From positions 21,818,488 to 21,882,487 of the forward strand of contig CM037474.1 in the NCBI GenBank assembly GCA_021014325.1: a stretch of DNA of 64,000 nucleotides, read 5' to 3'. Positions 35,750-50,000 of this stretch are shown one piece after another. Made by a program: the position numbers and the translations under genes. This stretch comes from Plazaster borealis. Lineage: Eukaryota > Echinodermata > Asteroidea > Forcipulatida > Labidiasteridae. The first letter of the stretch is position 1. Each line of letters begins with the position of its first letter. Under the pieces are notes generated by a model, which was not told where the DNA came from, searched no databases, and was given only the letters and a program-made list of their open reading frames with translations.

Positions 35750-36540
35750 TATAAACAAATATTGTCTGAATAGTCGAGCGAACCCATGAATGGCCCATCA
35801 TGAAGGTCACAATGAGTGTAAAATCCGCTTGGCAGCAGACTATGATATTAACATGACAATGTAGCTGTCACAATAATGCATTTTGTTATGCAAATATCAA
35901 GTTCATGACTTTTATTGCACAATTTCTTGTAACTTTACTACATAAAAAATACACCAAAATAGAGAATTAAACCAAATCATTTACCCAAGTCACGTGGCAT
36001 TTTTTCTAAATACATTGGAAACCAACAAATCCATAATTCCACTCGTTATCTGGGTTATTTGCAAGGTAATTCGTTCATAATGTGATACTTTTCCCGTCAA
36101 TTTTCTGATACCGTGGGTAGAAATGCCATTCAGCAACCATCACATAAATATGACCCTGAGATGCAGCATACGTTGGACCGGTCCGGAGGGGGTGAGAATT
36201 CGAAACCCATTCACTGCATGTGATAGTTTAATAGTCGTATTCGCCCAACTTGAGTATGATATACCTCTGCTGTTACGAGGGAGAGTGACAACCTGATTTA
36301 CACACTCACATTTAAGACCGGTTTTTTCCGCAGTTGGGATGTATTCCCGAAGCTCAATTTTTTTTTTAAATGTTAAAACATCAATGTTAAAACATTGAGG
36401 GCATTGCTGTTTCACTGGCAGCACTGGCAGCAGAATGCTGCCCGAATGCGCACGGTGCGTTCAGTTACTTCGTTAGGAAATGAATGGGAAAAAAATCAAA
36501 ACAAACATCACCTCCATTCACCTCGGCTCAACCATCATAA
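35750..36540. repeat. Large dispersed repeat, part B, copy 3
   Basis: Matches 13330-13870 and 23280-23960 ('cgcttggcagcagactatga', 'cattggaaaccaacaaatcc', 'taccgtgggtagaaatgcc'). It continues with 'cggtgcgttcagttacttcg', which is also in copy 2. Copy 1 of this repeat is joined directly to part A, whereas here the satellite region lies between them. Confidence 0.75.
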
Positions 36541-36689
36541 AGTTTGAAGCACACAGACTCGCTAAGCACAAACAGTCCTTGCCTATCAGAAACAGTAGGT
36601 TACCAGACAACATTCTCAAATGTTCCTATACTTTATCACACCATTTTCCTCTTGCACAGATGAACACCCCCCCCCCCCCAATTTTTGTT

Positions 36690-37064
36690 TAAAGGCACTG
36701 AACACGTTTGGAAATAGTCAAAGACCAGTGTTCTCACTTGCTGTGTCCCAACATTATGCATAAAAATAACAAGCCTGTGAAAATTTGGGCTCAATTAGTC
36801 ATCGAAGTTGCAAGAAAATGATGAAAGAAAAAAAACCCTTGTTGTGAAAATTCGCGTGCTTTCAGATAGGAATAAAAACTTCTTGCAAGAAGTTTTTATT
36901 ATTTTAGTGAGAAATTACCTCTTTCTCAAAAACTACGTTACTTCAGAGGGAGTCGTTTCCTACAATGTTTTATACTATCAACAGCTCTCCGTTGCTTGTT
37001 ATCAAGTAAGTTTTTATGCTAATATATTTGTTTTGAGTCATTACCAAACGAGTACGATACCTTT
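36690..37064. repeat. Foldback MITE, family FB2
   Basis: Begins AAAGGCACTGAACACGTTTG. The apex is a perfect palindrome AAAACTTCTTGCAAGAAGTTTT. It ends at a TTTAAAG junction where a second MITE starts at once. Confidence 0.9.
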
Positions 37065-37415
37065 AAAGGGATCGTACACGTTTGGTAATGACTCTGAAAA
37101 TTTATGGCAATAAAAACTTACTTGGTACGAAGTACAGCAGTTTTGGATAGTATAATGCATTTTCGACTTTTTACTTCGAAGGACTGTCATGCGGTTATGA
37201 AAAAATATATCACTTTTTATCCCCAAAATATTTTGAATATTGAGAAGCGTTACGGTAACGCTTCTCAGAGTGTGTATTCCAATGCAGATTATTCTTCCTG
37301 CGTCGACAACCGCTCCAGATTTTCGGCAATATCTCAAAAACGCCACCACCTTTTGAAATGAAGTTTTCACAGTTTAGTTTTATGGTATACCGGTATAACT
37401 GCAACTATATAGACC
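37062..37415. repeat. Foldback MITE, subfamily FB2b
   Basis: Begins AAAGGGATCGTACACGTTTG. Shared FB2b blocks are 'gattattcttcctgcg', 'ccgctccagattttcggc' and 'ccaccaccttttgaaatgaa'. The apex is GAAGCGTTACGGTAACGCTTC. The right end is ragged and no clear terminal repeat is seen there. Confidence 0.75.
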
Positions 37416-37419
37416 ATGT

Positions 37420-38050
37420 GAACTTTGTTTACAATAAGTGTGACCTTGTGCATTCTTTGGGTATTCTGGCAGGCAAGATACTACACAGGTCCTATGGGAA
37501 AGTTGACATTTTGTGTCATAATTTCCACATAAATCCAAGAATTATGAAAGTAAAAGCTGGACAAGTTTTGAGATGTGCCCCCTTTCATCATATCAAAAGT
37601 TGATAAGAATTAGACAGTGCAATCTCCATAAAATATAAGATTTTATGTTTTATTCCATTAGTCTGTGTACAAATCGTGCCTGCAGGAAGTCCAGGCTCTG
37701 TGGCTCTTTTGTAAACATGATGTCACAGGTCACATCGTCTATAGGATTGAATCAAACAATAGGCTATTACCCGATGCCTTGAACAAATTTCTGCTCAGCC
37801 TTGACATGATGATACTTCAGTTGATTTTTGGTACGCACAATTGTTTTGTGCTTAGGTTATTTAGCCCTATGGAACTTAAAGTTTTACACCTTACATCATA
37901 GCCAAGACTCCTGTTGAATGACCACGATCAATTAAACACACGTGATGTACATCGCAAAGTTATCTTGCTTGAGGAAAGACTGCACGTGTTTTATTCATAG
38001 GAAACTACAAATCACGTAAAACCCATCGATTTGGGGTAGATATTATTCAA
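37420..38050. other. Region upstream of DCPS
   Basis: No TATA box or other clear promoter element was seen close to the DCPS start codon. Small open frames are not supported. Transcription start cannot be placed. Confidence 0.4.
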
Positions 38051-38051
38051 A

Positions 38052-41000
38052 ATGGCTGCGCCCATGGAAGAAGTCAAGTCGAAACTCACAAACAGCACTT
38101 CTGAAGAACCTGTCACTAAAAAACAGAAGATAGACAACGATGGGAATGGGGATAACGCAACCAAAACTCTCGAAAATTTCAGAGGATTTAAAGTATCTAA
38201 AATCATCTCTGAAGATGCTAAAAATAAGACCGTGTTTTTGCACGGGAAGTTCGAGGGCAGTGACGAGTGTGCTGTTGTGCTGATGGAGAAGACACCATTT
38301 CGAGAGCAGGAACTGACTTCACTTCTCTCCGTTGATACGAGTTTGACGCTGAATCTGCAGAATGATATTTACAGTGTTTATGTCGGCCAACCTGATCAAA
38401 AATCATGCACAAATGGTTAGTTGAATCTGCATTAGCAGATCTGCTCTAGTGGGGTTTAATGGGTTTAAAAGGAACATTACAGAATTGGCTTTTGCTAACA
38501 AAACAGTTAAGCACTTTATATAATCCACCATATATAATAAACTGACAAACCTGTAGAAGTTTGAGATCGATCGGCCATCTGGGTCACGAGAAAATAGTGA
38601 AAAAACGATTACACATTTGCATGCGTGTCGTGGCCGAGCGGATAAGAACACCGAACTCAAGCTCTGGTGTTTCTGATCAGCAGAGTGTGGGTTCGAATCC
38701 CAGTCGTGACACTTGTGTCCTTAAGCAAGACACTTAACCACGTGCTTCGTCCTTCGGATGGGACGTTAAGCCGTAGGTCCCGTGTGTTGTGTAATGCACG
38801 TAAAAGAACCCAGTGCACTTATCGCAAAGAGAAGGGGTTCGCCCCGGTGTTCCTGGTTTGATTGGCTGCATATTGCGCCACAGCACCTTGTAAACCATTA
38901 CATGGTGCTATGTAAAGGAATAGGGCTCATAATTCAACACGTAACTCCACTTACCTTGTAGGAAAAATACTGAGCGCTTTGAGACACCCATCGGGAGTAT
39001 AAAGCGCTATATAAGAACTGCATTATTATTATTATGTGTTATACAATCTGACAATGCATGAATAAAACGCTCATGAGCGATAAACTCCAATCGGAAATTA
39101 GTTTTATTTATTTCTCATCAAATATGGCATTTCAGGCATATTTCTAGGGATGTTTTCTACTATCATCATCATTAGACCGTGTAAGTTTTATGTAAATCTG
39201 TGATATTAAAGAAAATTTTAATTACCAGTTCTGTAAACGTTCCTTTATTGTAGACCTAGAAACCGACGATGTCAAAATCTCGAAAAAGGAGTACAGTGCC
39301 CTAGTTACTGGGTCTAGGTTTAATGCAAGTCTGGAATTACACGGACATGAGGGAGGCTACGGTAGTACGGAGGTCAAGACTCTGTTGCCCTAGACCCAGT
39401 ACTTTTTTCGAATTGTGATATCTTCGGTCGTCCGCAAATGTCAACATTTTGAAAAAACAGAGTACAGCGCCTTAGTTACTGGACGTTGCCCTAGCCCCCA
39501 AAATGGTGTTAAACATTTTAACACTATTTTGGGGGCTAAAATAGTGCCACACGCTGGGAGGGAGTTCAGCAAATTGGCACTATTTATAATATAGGGCTAC
39601 TGTTGCCCCTGGTCTTGGCCGTGCCTTTCAAAGGTTTTCCATAGACTTTCAAAGAATTTCCAATGTAATTGTCCATTGCTTAAAAATGAAGTGCTTGTTC
39701 GAATCAAGAAAGTTTGTATGTTAGAATGTGTAGAAAGTTGTTGCTCAGTGTGATTCTGTTCTGGTCTTGTAAACAAGTTTCTGGTCCGGTAATTATTCTG
39801 AGCTACAAGCCCTTCAGTCTTGTTGATTTTGCCCCTACATTCAAGCCCTGATCAGCGGTTGCCCTGAACTTTTTCAGTGACTAGCCAGCAGGACCAGTTA
39901 GCTTGTTATTTTACTGGTCCCCCAGCTTGTTCACTAGTCTATAGGTCATATTATGCCATATATCTAGTCAATGTTAAATAGGAATGCTTTTTTACAAGCT
40001 GAAACTGAACTGGCCAGCCGGACCACTTGGAGAGAATGTTGACTGGTCCTCAGGTGTTTTAACTAGCATTTGGCCAGCGGACCACTGTTAAGGGAGAACG
40101 CTGCTGATATGGAAAGACTGAGGCAACACACAAGTCAAAGTGCCTAGTCTGTAGGCGAAGTAAAATAATATACATGTTTAGCGTTCCCGCCCGCCTGCTT
40201 CCTTCCTTGATTTTATTTTTATTTTTCACCAATTCCAAATGAGATTGAAAAACTATAAAATATCAACTGATACATCAGAAAATCAAATACTTGCAAGTCG
40301 GAACTTAGCCAGGTGCCGGGTTCACAGTTAAAAACGAATCAACTAGTTACACATTTACATTTATTCTCAGGGTTTTACTGAATAAAACCACTGTAAACAT
40401 GTTCAATGTCTTGTCTAACATGTTTCTTTCATAGTGTGTTGGAAAGTGAAAAAAACAATTATGGTTGTTCAAAAATTTCTGAAAAAAAGAAAGAAATCCC
40501 CTCCCGCTTCCTTCTTTCCAGGAACCCGGACACTTTTTTTACTCTGCCTAAGAATAATATTAATCATAGTCTAACTAGTAACAGGGACAATGTTAACCTT
40601 TTGTTTTTGTTTTTGTAGAAATAAAAACCACCGTGATATATCCAGCAACCGATCGTCATATAGCCAAGTACACCAAGCAGGAGATAACTCTAATAGAAGA
40701 AACATGGGAAGACTATTGCAGAATTACTCTACCATACCTCGAGGAACAGACCTTCAAAATCCAGGTAAAATGTATGCCACTGACTGGAATAATATATACT
40801 TAAGGGTTGAACAAAGAAAAATTGACTAGAGTTGGACTTGAACCTGCGACCTCCAAATTAACAAGCCGGCGCTCTACCAACTGAGCTATCTAGCCCTATG
40901 TTGGCGGTCTCCCTATTTTGTCTATATCTTTGTTCGGGGGTGCCAGTCAGAAAAAATTCAACCTGTATCTGTCTGCCGTATAGCCAGGGATCACACTCAA

Positions 41001-44000
41001 GTTTACGAGACAACCTGGGAAGCGGCAGCAGAGGGATCACCTTAAGGGGATGTTACTTTTTATTTCAAATATTAATAAACCACAAGGGAAACTGACTGGC
41101 AAACATATACTTTTTGAAGAATAAATTACAGAAAGCCATCTGGTAAAAATCAACGATGTTTTTTTTTTATTTGTCAAAATTATGTGTGAAAAAAGAACTG
41201 ATATGAGGTAAAACATCTGCTGTTGAATTGCAAAGGTTGTGGGTTTGAATCCCACCCGAGTAAATGTGCAAGTGGAATTTCTTTTTGGACAGGAATTGGG
41301 AAAGTACTGAGCAGAAAGTCAGTGGCTTAATGTCCCATCCAAAAGACAAAGCAATAAATGGTTAAGTTTCCTGCTTAAGGACACAAATGTCATGACCAGG
41401 ACTCTAACCTACATGTACACTCTGCCTATCAGAAACACCAGAGCTTGAGTCCTGTGCTCTTAACCACTCGGCCACGACACACCATGAGAGTGAGACCGTC
41501 TTTTGGTTTTGGAAGTAATGTTTAATGGAAAAGAGGATTAGGTGGTTTTGTTGTAGTATCTGTGGATTTCTTCAATGAAAGCGTGTTGTGGCCGAGCGGT
41601 CAAGCGCTCACTAGACTAAAACTCTGGTGCTTCTGATCAGCAAAGTGTGGGTTCGAGTCCCAATCTTGACTCTCATCCTTTGGATGGGACGTAAAGCCGT
41701 AGATCCTGTGTGTTGTTTTTGTTTGTGTGTTGTGTAATGCACGTAAAAGAACTCAGTACACTTATCGTTAAAAGAAGGGGTTCGCCCCGGTGTTTTCTGT
41801 TTTGGTTGGCTGCAGATTGCGCCACAGCACCTTGTAAATCATTATATTGTGCTATTTTATTTGTTCAACATAGCTAAACATACCCTGAAGAAAAAAACAA
41901 TGAGCGTTTTGAGACGCCCTCAGGTGTGATAAAGCGCTATATAAGAACTACATATTATTACTGATATTGTTATAAAGATACAATATTTAAATCTTTAACT
42001 TTGTTTTCTCGTTGAAATCGTTAAATAAAAGCCTGAATAAACGTAACAAATTTGGGTGATGTTTCTTCTAAACAGTGGGTTTACAACATTCTTGAGAAGA
42101 CTGCCGAGGAGGTGGAGCGTATCGTCTGCGAGGATCCAGACCCCCAAGATGGTTTCGTCTTACTCCCCGATATGAAGTGGGATCGGAAGCAGATGGAAAA
42201 TCTCTACTTGGTCGCTATTTGTTATCGGAGGGGCATTAAAAGCCTGAGAGACCTCAACCAATCACATCTACCACTGCTGAGGAATATACGAGACAAGTGC
42301 CAGGTTTGTTTTTTGTTGATACATAGGTGCAATAGGTCTTAGGTTGTTGTTAGTACTTCATCTCTTGGAACTCCTTGCCTTGTGCATGTTTCCCTCCATC
42401 CTTCAATCTAGACTGTTCCTACCATCAGCTCCCCCGAGTTGTTTTCATCTTTATTGTTTTCTTCTTGTAGCCCTTTACCAAGAGTTGCTTTGAGCCTTAT
42501 TTGGGGCAAACTTGCATTACAAAAATTAGAAATTAAATTAAAGATTAAATTCAGTTAAAGCACAGCGAAGAGAAAAATGTTCTTATGACAAATTCAAAAA
42601 GTACTATTATATCATATTTTATACTTTTTAGTGATGTTGAAGTTAGATTACTGCCAAATAAAACTAATTTCTTCACCCTCTTCCAGTTTGTCTGCCAAAC
42701 TTTACATTCCATATAGATACAAGTCATTTAAAAAATATTTATACGGAGTGTATTTTGTAGGATTTGAAACTTTACATGGTGGGGGAACAGAAATTGAGGT
42801 TTTTGGTAGCACCATGGAAATACATTCTCGATAGTCTTAGGCAGTGTCTGAATTGGCTATGGCTAGATTTCCACGTCATGCAGTGAAGTATAGGACGTCC
42901 TTAGCAACACCCTTACCAACAGTCATAGCTGTAGCTGTGGCTGCCAATTCAGACAGCCACTGTTTCAAGACATTCCTGTTGTAGAAGTCGAGAAAAGAAA
43001 TCATCATTGACAGAGGTGTCTTGGAACCAAGACTAATCTCTCAAATGATATGTGATGGTTCTGAAAAACAACTGTTGGTGTAATAATTCTGCTGAACATA
43101 ACACTGTAAATTCTGCTGGTGATAATGCTTTCACTATGCAGCTCCAAAACTTTGGAATGAACTGTCATCTCAAGTCAGATTGTTAGACACTATTTGTAAC
43201 TTCTTAACACTTGTTACATGGTAGGTATATAATGCATGTCCAAACGCGCTAACAAGGAGTCTTAACAAACAGTTCTTCTGCTTAACTTCAGCTGTTTATT
43301 CTTCAAGTTCAACTGGTCCAGTGTCAGCGGTTTACTGTAACAACAACAACAACAACAATGAGAGGGCTTAACAATAATCCCAAACATTATAACTTGAATC
43401 ATCAACTGTAACTGTGAGCTAAATCCCTAATGCCATGTTTTTGTCTATTATCCACTTTCAACTGAGACAAGAGATTATTTAAATCAGCAATAATTAAGTG
43501 CTTAGATTCTAATAATAGAAATGCTCGACCCAACAATCTTTACAACACAAGGCAGCACGACTCTTCCTACAGTCTACAGTAACGTGTGAAAGAAATGCAC
43601 ATTTTATAACCTACGCAAACCCCTTGCAGTACCATACATACATGAACCATGCTGTTTACACAAGAAACCATGTGACTGAATTTACAACAAAACCCTTTAT
43701 AAATCTTATATCCAAGTAGCCCAAAACTTCATTAATCCATACTATGAAGATAAATGTATTATATGTTCCATTTACTCACCAACTGTTGCATTCCTAGGAG
43801 TGAATTATCCCTTTTTATTTGCCTTTGTCTGAAAGTTTCGTCTTCTTTCATCTAGTCTCAAAAAATGCAATGAATCGACAAATGAGGGCGCTATAACACA
43901 AATACGCCGCTACATACCGGCCCCAAATGATAATAACAATTACTCATTTCCTAAAACAATGCGGCGTAACCATAATCACTTATCAAGTCCTTACTTAAAT

Positions 44001-47000
44001 ACGTTTTAAACTACTGAAAATCCTAACTACTTTAACCATGGTCTAACAAGAATCACAACGATCAGGCCCTAAACATGTCCTTTAAACTGGAAATGCAGCA
44101 GGTCTCCTCCAACTCCACGACTTAGGTGAGTTCTGCGTTTGCCTCGCCTTCCTCTAGGAGACAAAGCTTCGCAACTGGTCTCTTGTAGTACTTCGCTCCT
44201 ACTCTGACATCCACTTGTCGCGTCAAACCGTGTCGATCTGGATAAGTGGTCACTACCCTCCCAAGAGGCCACTGTCCACGCGGAGCACTGTCATCTGCTA
44301 CAAGAACCAAGTCATTCACATTGAAGTTCCTCTCAGGTCTGGTCCACTTCTGCCTCTGCTGAAGAAGTGGCAAATACTCTCGGACCCATCTCTTCCAAAA
44401 CTGGTCTACAAGGTATTGGGCTTGCCTCCATCTCCTTCTGCTGTAGCAGTCTTCCTTAACAAAAACACCAGGAGGGAAACTGGGACTTCTTCTGAGCAGG
44501 AGCAGGTGATTTGGAGTCAAAGGTTCGTCGTCCTTAGGATCCATGCTTAACTGTGTAAGGGGACGTGCGTTCAGAATAGATTCCACCTCTGTCATGATGG
44601 TGATCAGAGACTCATCGTTGACTGTTTGCTGCTGAAGGAGACTTCCAAGGATCTTCCTTACTGAACGGATCATCCTTTCCCAAACCCCACCCATGTGACT
44701 TGCTCCAGGGGATTGTAGTGCCATTCCACACCTCTTGGTACCAGGAAGTCATTGACCTTCTTTTTGTTCAGTGCAGCAAGACAGTCTTGAAGCTCTTTGT
44801 GACCACCCTTGAAATTGGTCCCATTATCACTGAAAATATGTTCCGGAGGACCTCGACGACTGATGAACCGACGCAATGCTTGGATGAATGAATCCGCCTC
44901 AAGAGAGAAGGCCACTTCAAGGTGAACTGCCCTGCTGGACATGCATGTAAAAATGCAACCATATCTCTTCACCTGGCTCCGCCCTTGTTTGACTAGGAAC
45001 GGGCCGAAGTAGTCAACTCCAGTGCTGCTAAACGGTGGCTTGTCAGGTGTCACTCTTGCCTCCGGCAAGTCGGCCATGAACTGCTGTCCACGTCTTGCAT
45101 TCCGCTTCTTACACATGATGCAGTTCCCTATGGTGTGTCGCACTGTAGCACCACCCTTGATTATCCAAAACTTCTGCCTCAGAGAGGTCCAAGTTGTTCC
45201 TGCACCACAGTGTCCAACGTCTTGGTGGTAGTGAACTATCAGGAGCTTGGTGATGTGGTGATCACTGGGTAAGATCAGTGGGTGCTTCTGGTCATCTGAC
45301 AACTGTGACTTGTCCAATCTTCCTCCCACACGAAGCAGACCATCACGAAGGATGGGATTAGTCTTCTCAAGGGGACCTGTTCTCTTGCGTCCCTTCACCT
45401 TCATACCTGCAGCACCCTTGTGGAATTCATCGGGAATGACTGAATCTGAACAAACCTTATCATCTGCCTTTCAGCAGTCTTCAACTCTTGGGCTGTCTGA
45501 GGTCCTGTTTCCTTGAACAATGTCTTGTTCCTTGCACGTGAGCCTAGGTATCTCAGGTATCGAAGGATCCATGCGATGGCCCGTTTGAGGCGAATCCATG
45601 AAGAATACCGTGTCATCAACTCTTGTATTAGATCAGCAGATTCAGTTGCAAAAACCTGGGACTTCTTCACTTCCGGATCATTCTGGAAGTCTGCATCAGG
45701 TAGAATTGTCTTTCCATTGATAGCATCTGGCTTGTCCGGCCACTTGTACCTCTCCTCGATCAGGAACTTGGGTCCATGGAGCCATCGAGAAAGGTCCTTG
45801 GCATGCATCCCTCTAGAACCGTCGTCAGCGGGGTTCCTGCCGGTATCAACATGTCTCCACTGGGAGGTGTCACTCATCTCATGTATCTTAGCGACCCTGT
45901 TGGCAACAAAGGTGCGAAATCTCCTGCTTTCATTGCTGATGTACTGCAAAACAGAGGTTGAATCCGTCCAGTAGGTAACACCTTGCAGTGGTAATCTGAG
46001 CTCTTCCTTGATGACCTGAACTAGTTTCACTGCCAACACTGCCGCTGATAGCTCAAGCCTAGGAATTGTCGTCTTCTTTAGTGGACAGAGCCTCGTTTGC
46101 CCATCACAAAGGCACAATGAACCTTGCCATCTAGGTCGACAACTCTCAGGTAAGCACATGCAGCATACGCTAGCTCTGAAGCATCACAGAATGCATGAAG
46201 TTCATAGCTTGGGTCCTTGAACGCTGGGGGCTTGAAGCACCTGGCTATCTTAGCTGTTGTCAAGTCAGAGAGTTCCATGACCCAATTCTTCCAACGTTGT
46301 ATTTCTTCGTCTCCCACTTTCTCGTCCCATCCTTTGCCTTGAGCACAAAGATCCTGAAGCAATAGCTTAGCCACGAGGATGAAGGGAGCTACGAACCCCA
46401 GGGATCGTACAGAGAGCTGGTAGCTGAGAGGATGCCTCTTCTTGTCATTGGAGTTTCCTTAATTGATACCCTGTAGTTAAATTCATCAGTATCTACATTC
46501 CATAGAACCCCAAGAGTTCTCTCAATTGGTAGGTGGTCAAGGTCTAAGTCAACAACGGAGGCAGCTCTTTCAGTGGCTGGCACAGATGTCAACACTTCTC
46601 TGTCGTTGCTTACCCACTTAGTAAGCCTGAAGCCGCCTCTTCTCAACATCTCACACAACTGGGAGAGCAGCCTCATTCCTTCTTCAGTGGTGGAGACGGA
46701 CGTCAAACAGTCGTCAACATAAAAGTTCTCGAGGACAGTCCTTGCAACATCTGCATCAAAGTCCCTTTGATTGTCTTGCACAGTTCTGCGCAGGGCAAAT
46801 CCTGCACAGCTTGGTGAAGAAGTTGCACCGAATAGATGGACTAGCATCTGGTACTCCTTTGGGGTCCTAGACAAGTCTCCATCTTCCCACCACAGAAATC
46901 GCAGGGCACCAATATCACGTGGTGACACTCTGACCTGGTGGAACATTCCCTCTATGTCAGCTACCAAGGCCACTTTATCCTGGCGGAAGCGCATCAATAC

Positions 47001-50000
47001 ACCAACCAACTTGTTGGTGAAGTCGGGTCCCTGCAAGAGTTCACTGTTCAGGGAGACACCATGATATTCAGCTGCACAGTCAAAGACTACCCGGACCTTG
47101 CTAGGCTTCATGGGGTTAGTGACTGGGTGGTGAGGAAGATACCAGACTACTCCATTTTCAGCATCCTTGACACCTCCTTCCACCTTCTTAGCATGGCCTT
47201 TGTTGACGTAGTCATGAATGGTAGTCTTGTAGCTAGAATGTAGAGCTTCGTCTTTCTCCAACCTTCTCTTCAAAGACTGGAGCCTCCGTTCAACCATTTG
47301 GCGATTATTCGGCAAGGATGGTGGATACCGACGCCAGGGTAGATCTATCTGATAATGGCCATCCTCCTGTGTTACCGAAGTTTCCATTGATGACCTTGCC
47401 CTTAGATCTTCAACTGACTCCCCAAGCTTCTCCTCTTTGTCACCAAGGCCATAGTCTAAAAGCCAGAAGCGCTTTACTTGTTCATGCAGTTCTTCCTCTG
47501 CTCGAATGTGGTTGACTCTAAAGTGATGTTGTCCCTTCTTACTTGATGTAGGGCCCAGGAGAGTCCATCCCAATGGTGAACGGATAGCATATGGCTCCTT
47601 CTTCTGACCTCTCCGTTCCTCTTGCACCCAAAAGGCTTCAGGAGTGTCGCTACCAATTAGCAACTTCACATCAGCATCACTAGTCGATGGAAGCTCTATC
47701 CCTCTCAAGTGGGACCACCCTTTGATATCTTCTTGGGTGGGTATGCTGCGACGAGAGACAGGGAGCTTCTTGACGGTCCATATCTTAGACATCTCTATCC
47801 TCTCCCCACCTTGGGCACCTTCAACTGATAGGCTTACTTCCATCCCTTGTCTTTCAACTTCTGAACTATTCACTGTTGTCAACCGGAAGTTCTTCCTGGT
47901 CCCTTCAAGACCAAGCTCCTCTGCTATTCCTTCTTCGCAGAGGGAGATGTCGCTTCCCTCATCTAAGAGGGCCCAAGTTGTCATCTCTTTCCCTTCATGC
48001 TTAATCTTGACGGGAAGTACTCTAAGGCAAACTTCTTTGCGTGATCCAACAGAGTTGCATTCAGCCTCCTGTGAGCTTGCAGCCGGTTCTTCACCGGCCC
48101 CAGTATGCATACTTGATCCTTCATGTGGCTTTGGTTCGGCATGTAAAAGTGTGTGATGTTTCCTCTTGCAGCCTTCTTTACTGCATACCCACTTTGAGTT
48201 ACATCTTCTCGCAATGTGTGTTCCCTGGAGGCAATTGAAGCATAAACCCTTCTGTTGAACTAGGAGAAATCTTTCTTGAAGTGGTTTTGCTTTGAATTCA
48301 TCGCACTTGTAGATGGCGTGTTTCCTCCACAGCATGGGCACGAGTTTTCCTTGATGGTGTGGTCCTCTTTCCTGTCTTGGATTGCAAAGGAAGAGCCCTT
48401 GTAGGTGTTTCTTTGGCTCGATGGGGAACAGGCTTAGGTGCAGCTTCACAGATTTTCCTATATTCTGTCCATATGCATTACTTCCCACCTTGGCCTGCTC
48501 TTCAACGAAGTTAGTCATATGGGAGAAGTTGGGTACAACCTCTGCCTCCATCAACTTGTGAGCAACGTTAGCCCACTTGGATTGAAGATAGATTGGTAGG
48601 AGTCGCTGTACCTTCAACAAGTTGTCGGTTGCACTCATATCTGCTGTGTAGCCCATCTGGCTGAGCGTCATCTGGCACCGTCTCATATCTCGTGCGAGGT
48701 CCCATAAGCTCCCACCTTCACTGGATCTAATGGGAGTACGATCAACCACCTTTGTTATGTGGGCCCCTGCTACTATGTAATTCTTACCAAATTGGTCATA
48801 CAATATACTCAATGCACGTCTGTAACCTACCGACTGTTCTAAAAGAACACAATTTTCTATAGCATCATGTGCTTTACCGGTACAAAACTGGATAAGATAT
48901 GCCAATTTTTCTTTCAGTATGAACCTTGCATGCCACATTTATCTCAAAATTGTTAATAAAACCCCAATACTGCACCGGGTCACCTGAAAATCTCTTTATC
49001 TCGGGCTTGGGCAAATTCATGGCTATGTACATCTGGGAACTAGTAACACATGTGTTTTCATTACAATTATTCTTAGAAGGGAAAGGCATGTTTGATTTTA
49101 CCGGTTGTGCATTACATGTAGCAACATTGTCATGACTAATGCTTACAGGCATGTTTACCTCAGGCTGATTATCTAATGCATACAATTTACTTGTTTCACA
49201 CCAATTGTTTACATCTACCTGTACTTGTGCATTACTGTTTACCACTGGTTTGATTGGTTCTCTATCAGTAAACTCCTGCATCCAAATTGCAGCTTCTACA
49301 TCGGCACTTTCAATTTCATTTTCTACTTCAAGTGTTTTCAGTTTTTCCTTGAGTTCATATTCCTCTCTTCTTAGTTTTTGTTCCTTCAGCAATTGTTCAC
49401 GTTTTAGTTTAGCCAGTTCTCGCTTGACCTTAGCTTCAGCCAATTTCACACTTGATACACTGCGTCTTGAAATACTTGATGATGTCACAGACCTTTCATC
49501 TACGGAAGTCACAGCCTCATCAGCAACTCCAGCCCCAGTGATGTTCCCTTCTGCGCTGGTAGGTCCACCATGTGCTGTGCTTAAAGCCCTTTCTCCGTCC
49601 GGCAGTTGTGCATTCATCTCCATGACGAATAAGTTGTAAACTTTATGTAACTTCTTAACACTTGTTACATGGTAGGTATATAATGCATGTCCAAACGCGC
49701 TAACAAGGAGTCTTAACAAACAGTTCTTCTGCTTAACTTCAGCTGTTTATTCTTCAAGTTCAACTGGTCCAGTGTCAGCGGTTTACTGTAACAACAACAA
49801 CAACAATGAGAGGGCTTAACAATAATCCCAAACATTATAACTTGAATCATCAACTGTAACTGTGAGCTAAATCCCTAATGCCATGTTTTTGTCTATTATC
49901 CACTTTCAACTGAGACAAGAGATTATTTAAATCAGCAATAATTAAGTGCTTAGATTCTAATAATAGAAATGCTCGACCCAACAATCTTTACAACACAAGG

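Noticed and set aside
38625..38710. tRNA-Leu/Ser-like gene
   Set aside because: It is the head of a SINE: the same head with the same non-tRNA body and (ATT)n tail occurs several times.
40830..40895. tRNA-Asn-like gene on the minus strand
   Set aside because: It continues into sequence shared with the 60240-60450 repeat, so it is a SINE head.
45513..45974. 153-codon plus-strand open frame in the BEL element
   Set aside because: A shadow of the RNase H/integrase coding region on the minus strand.
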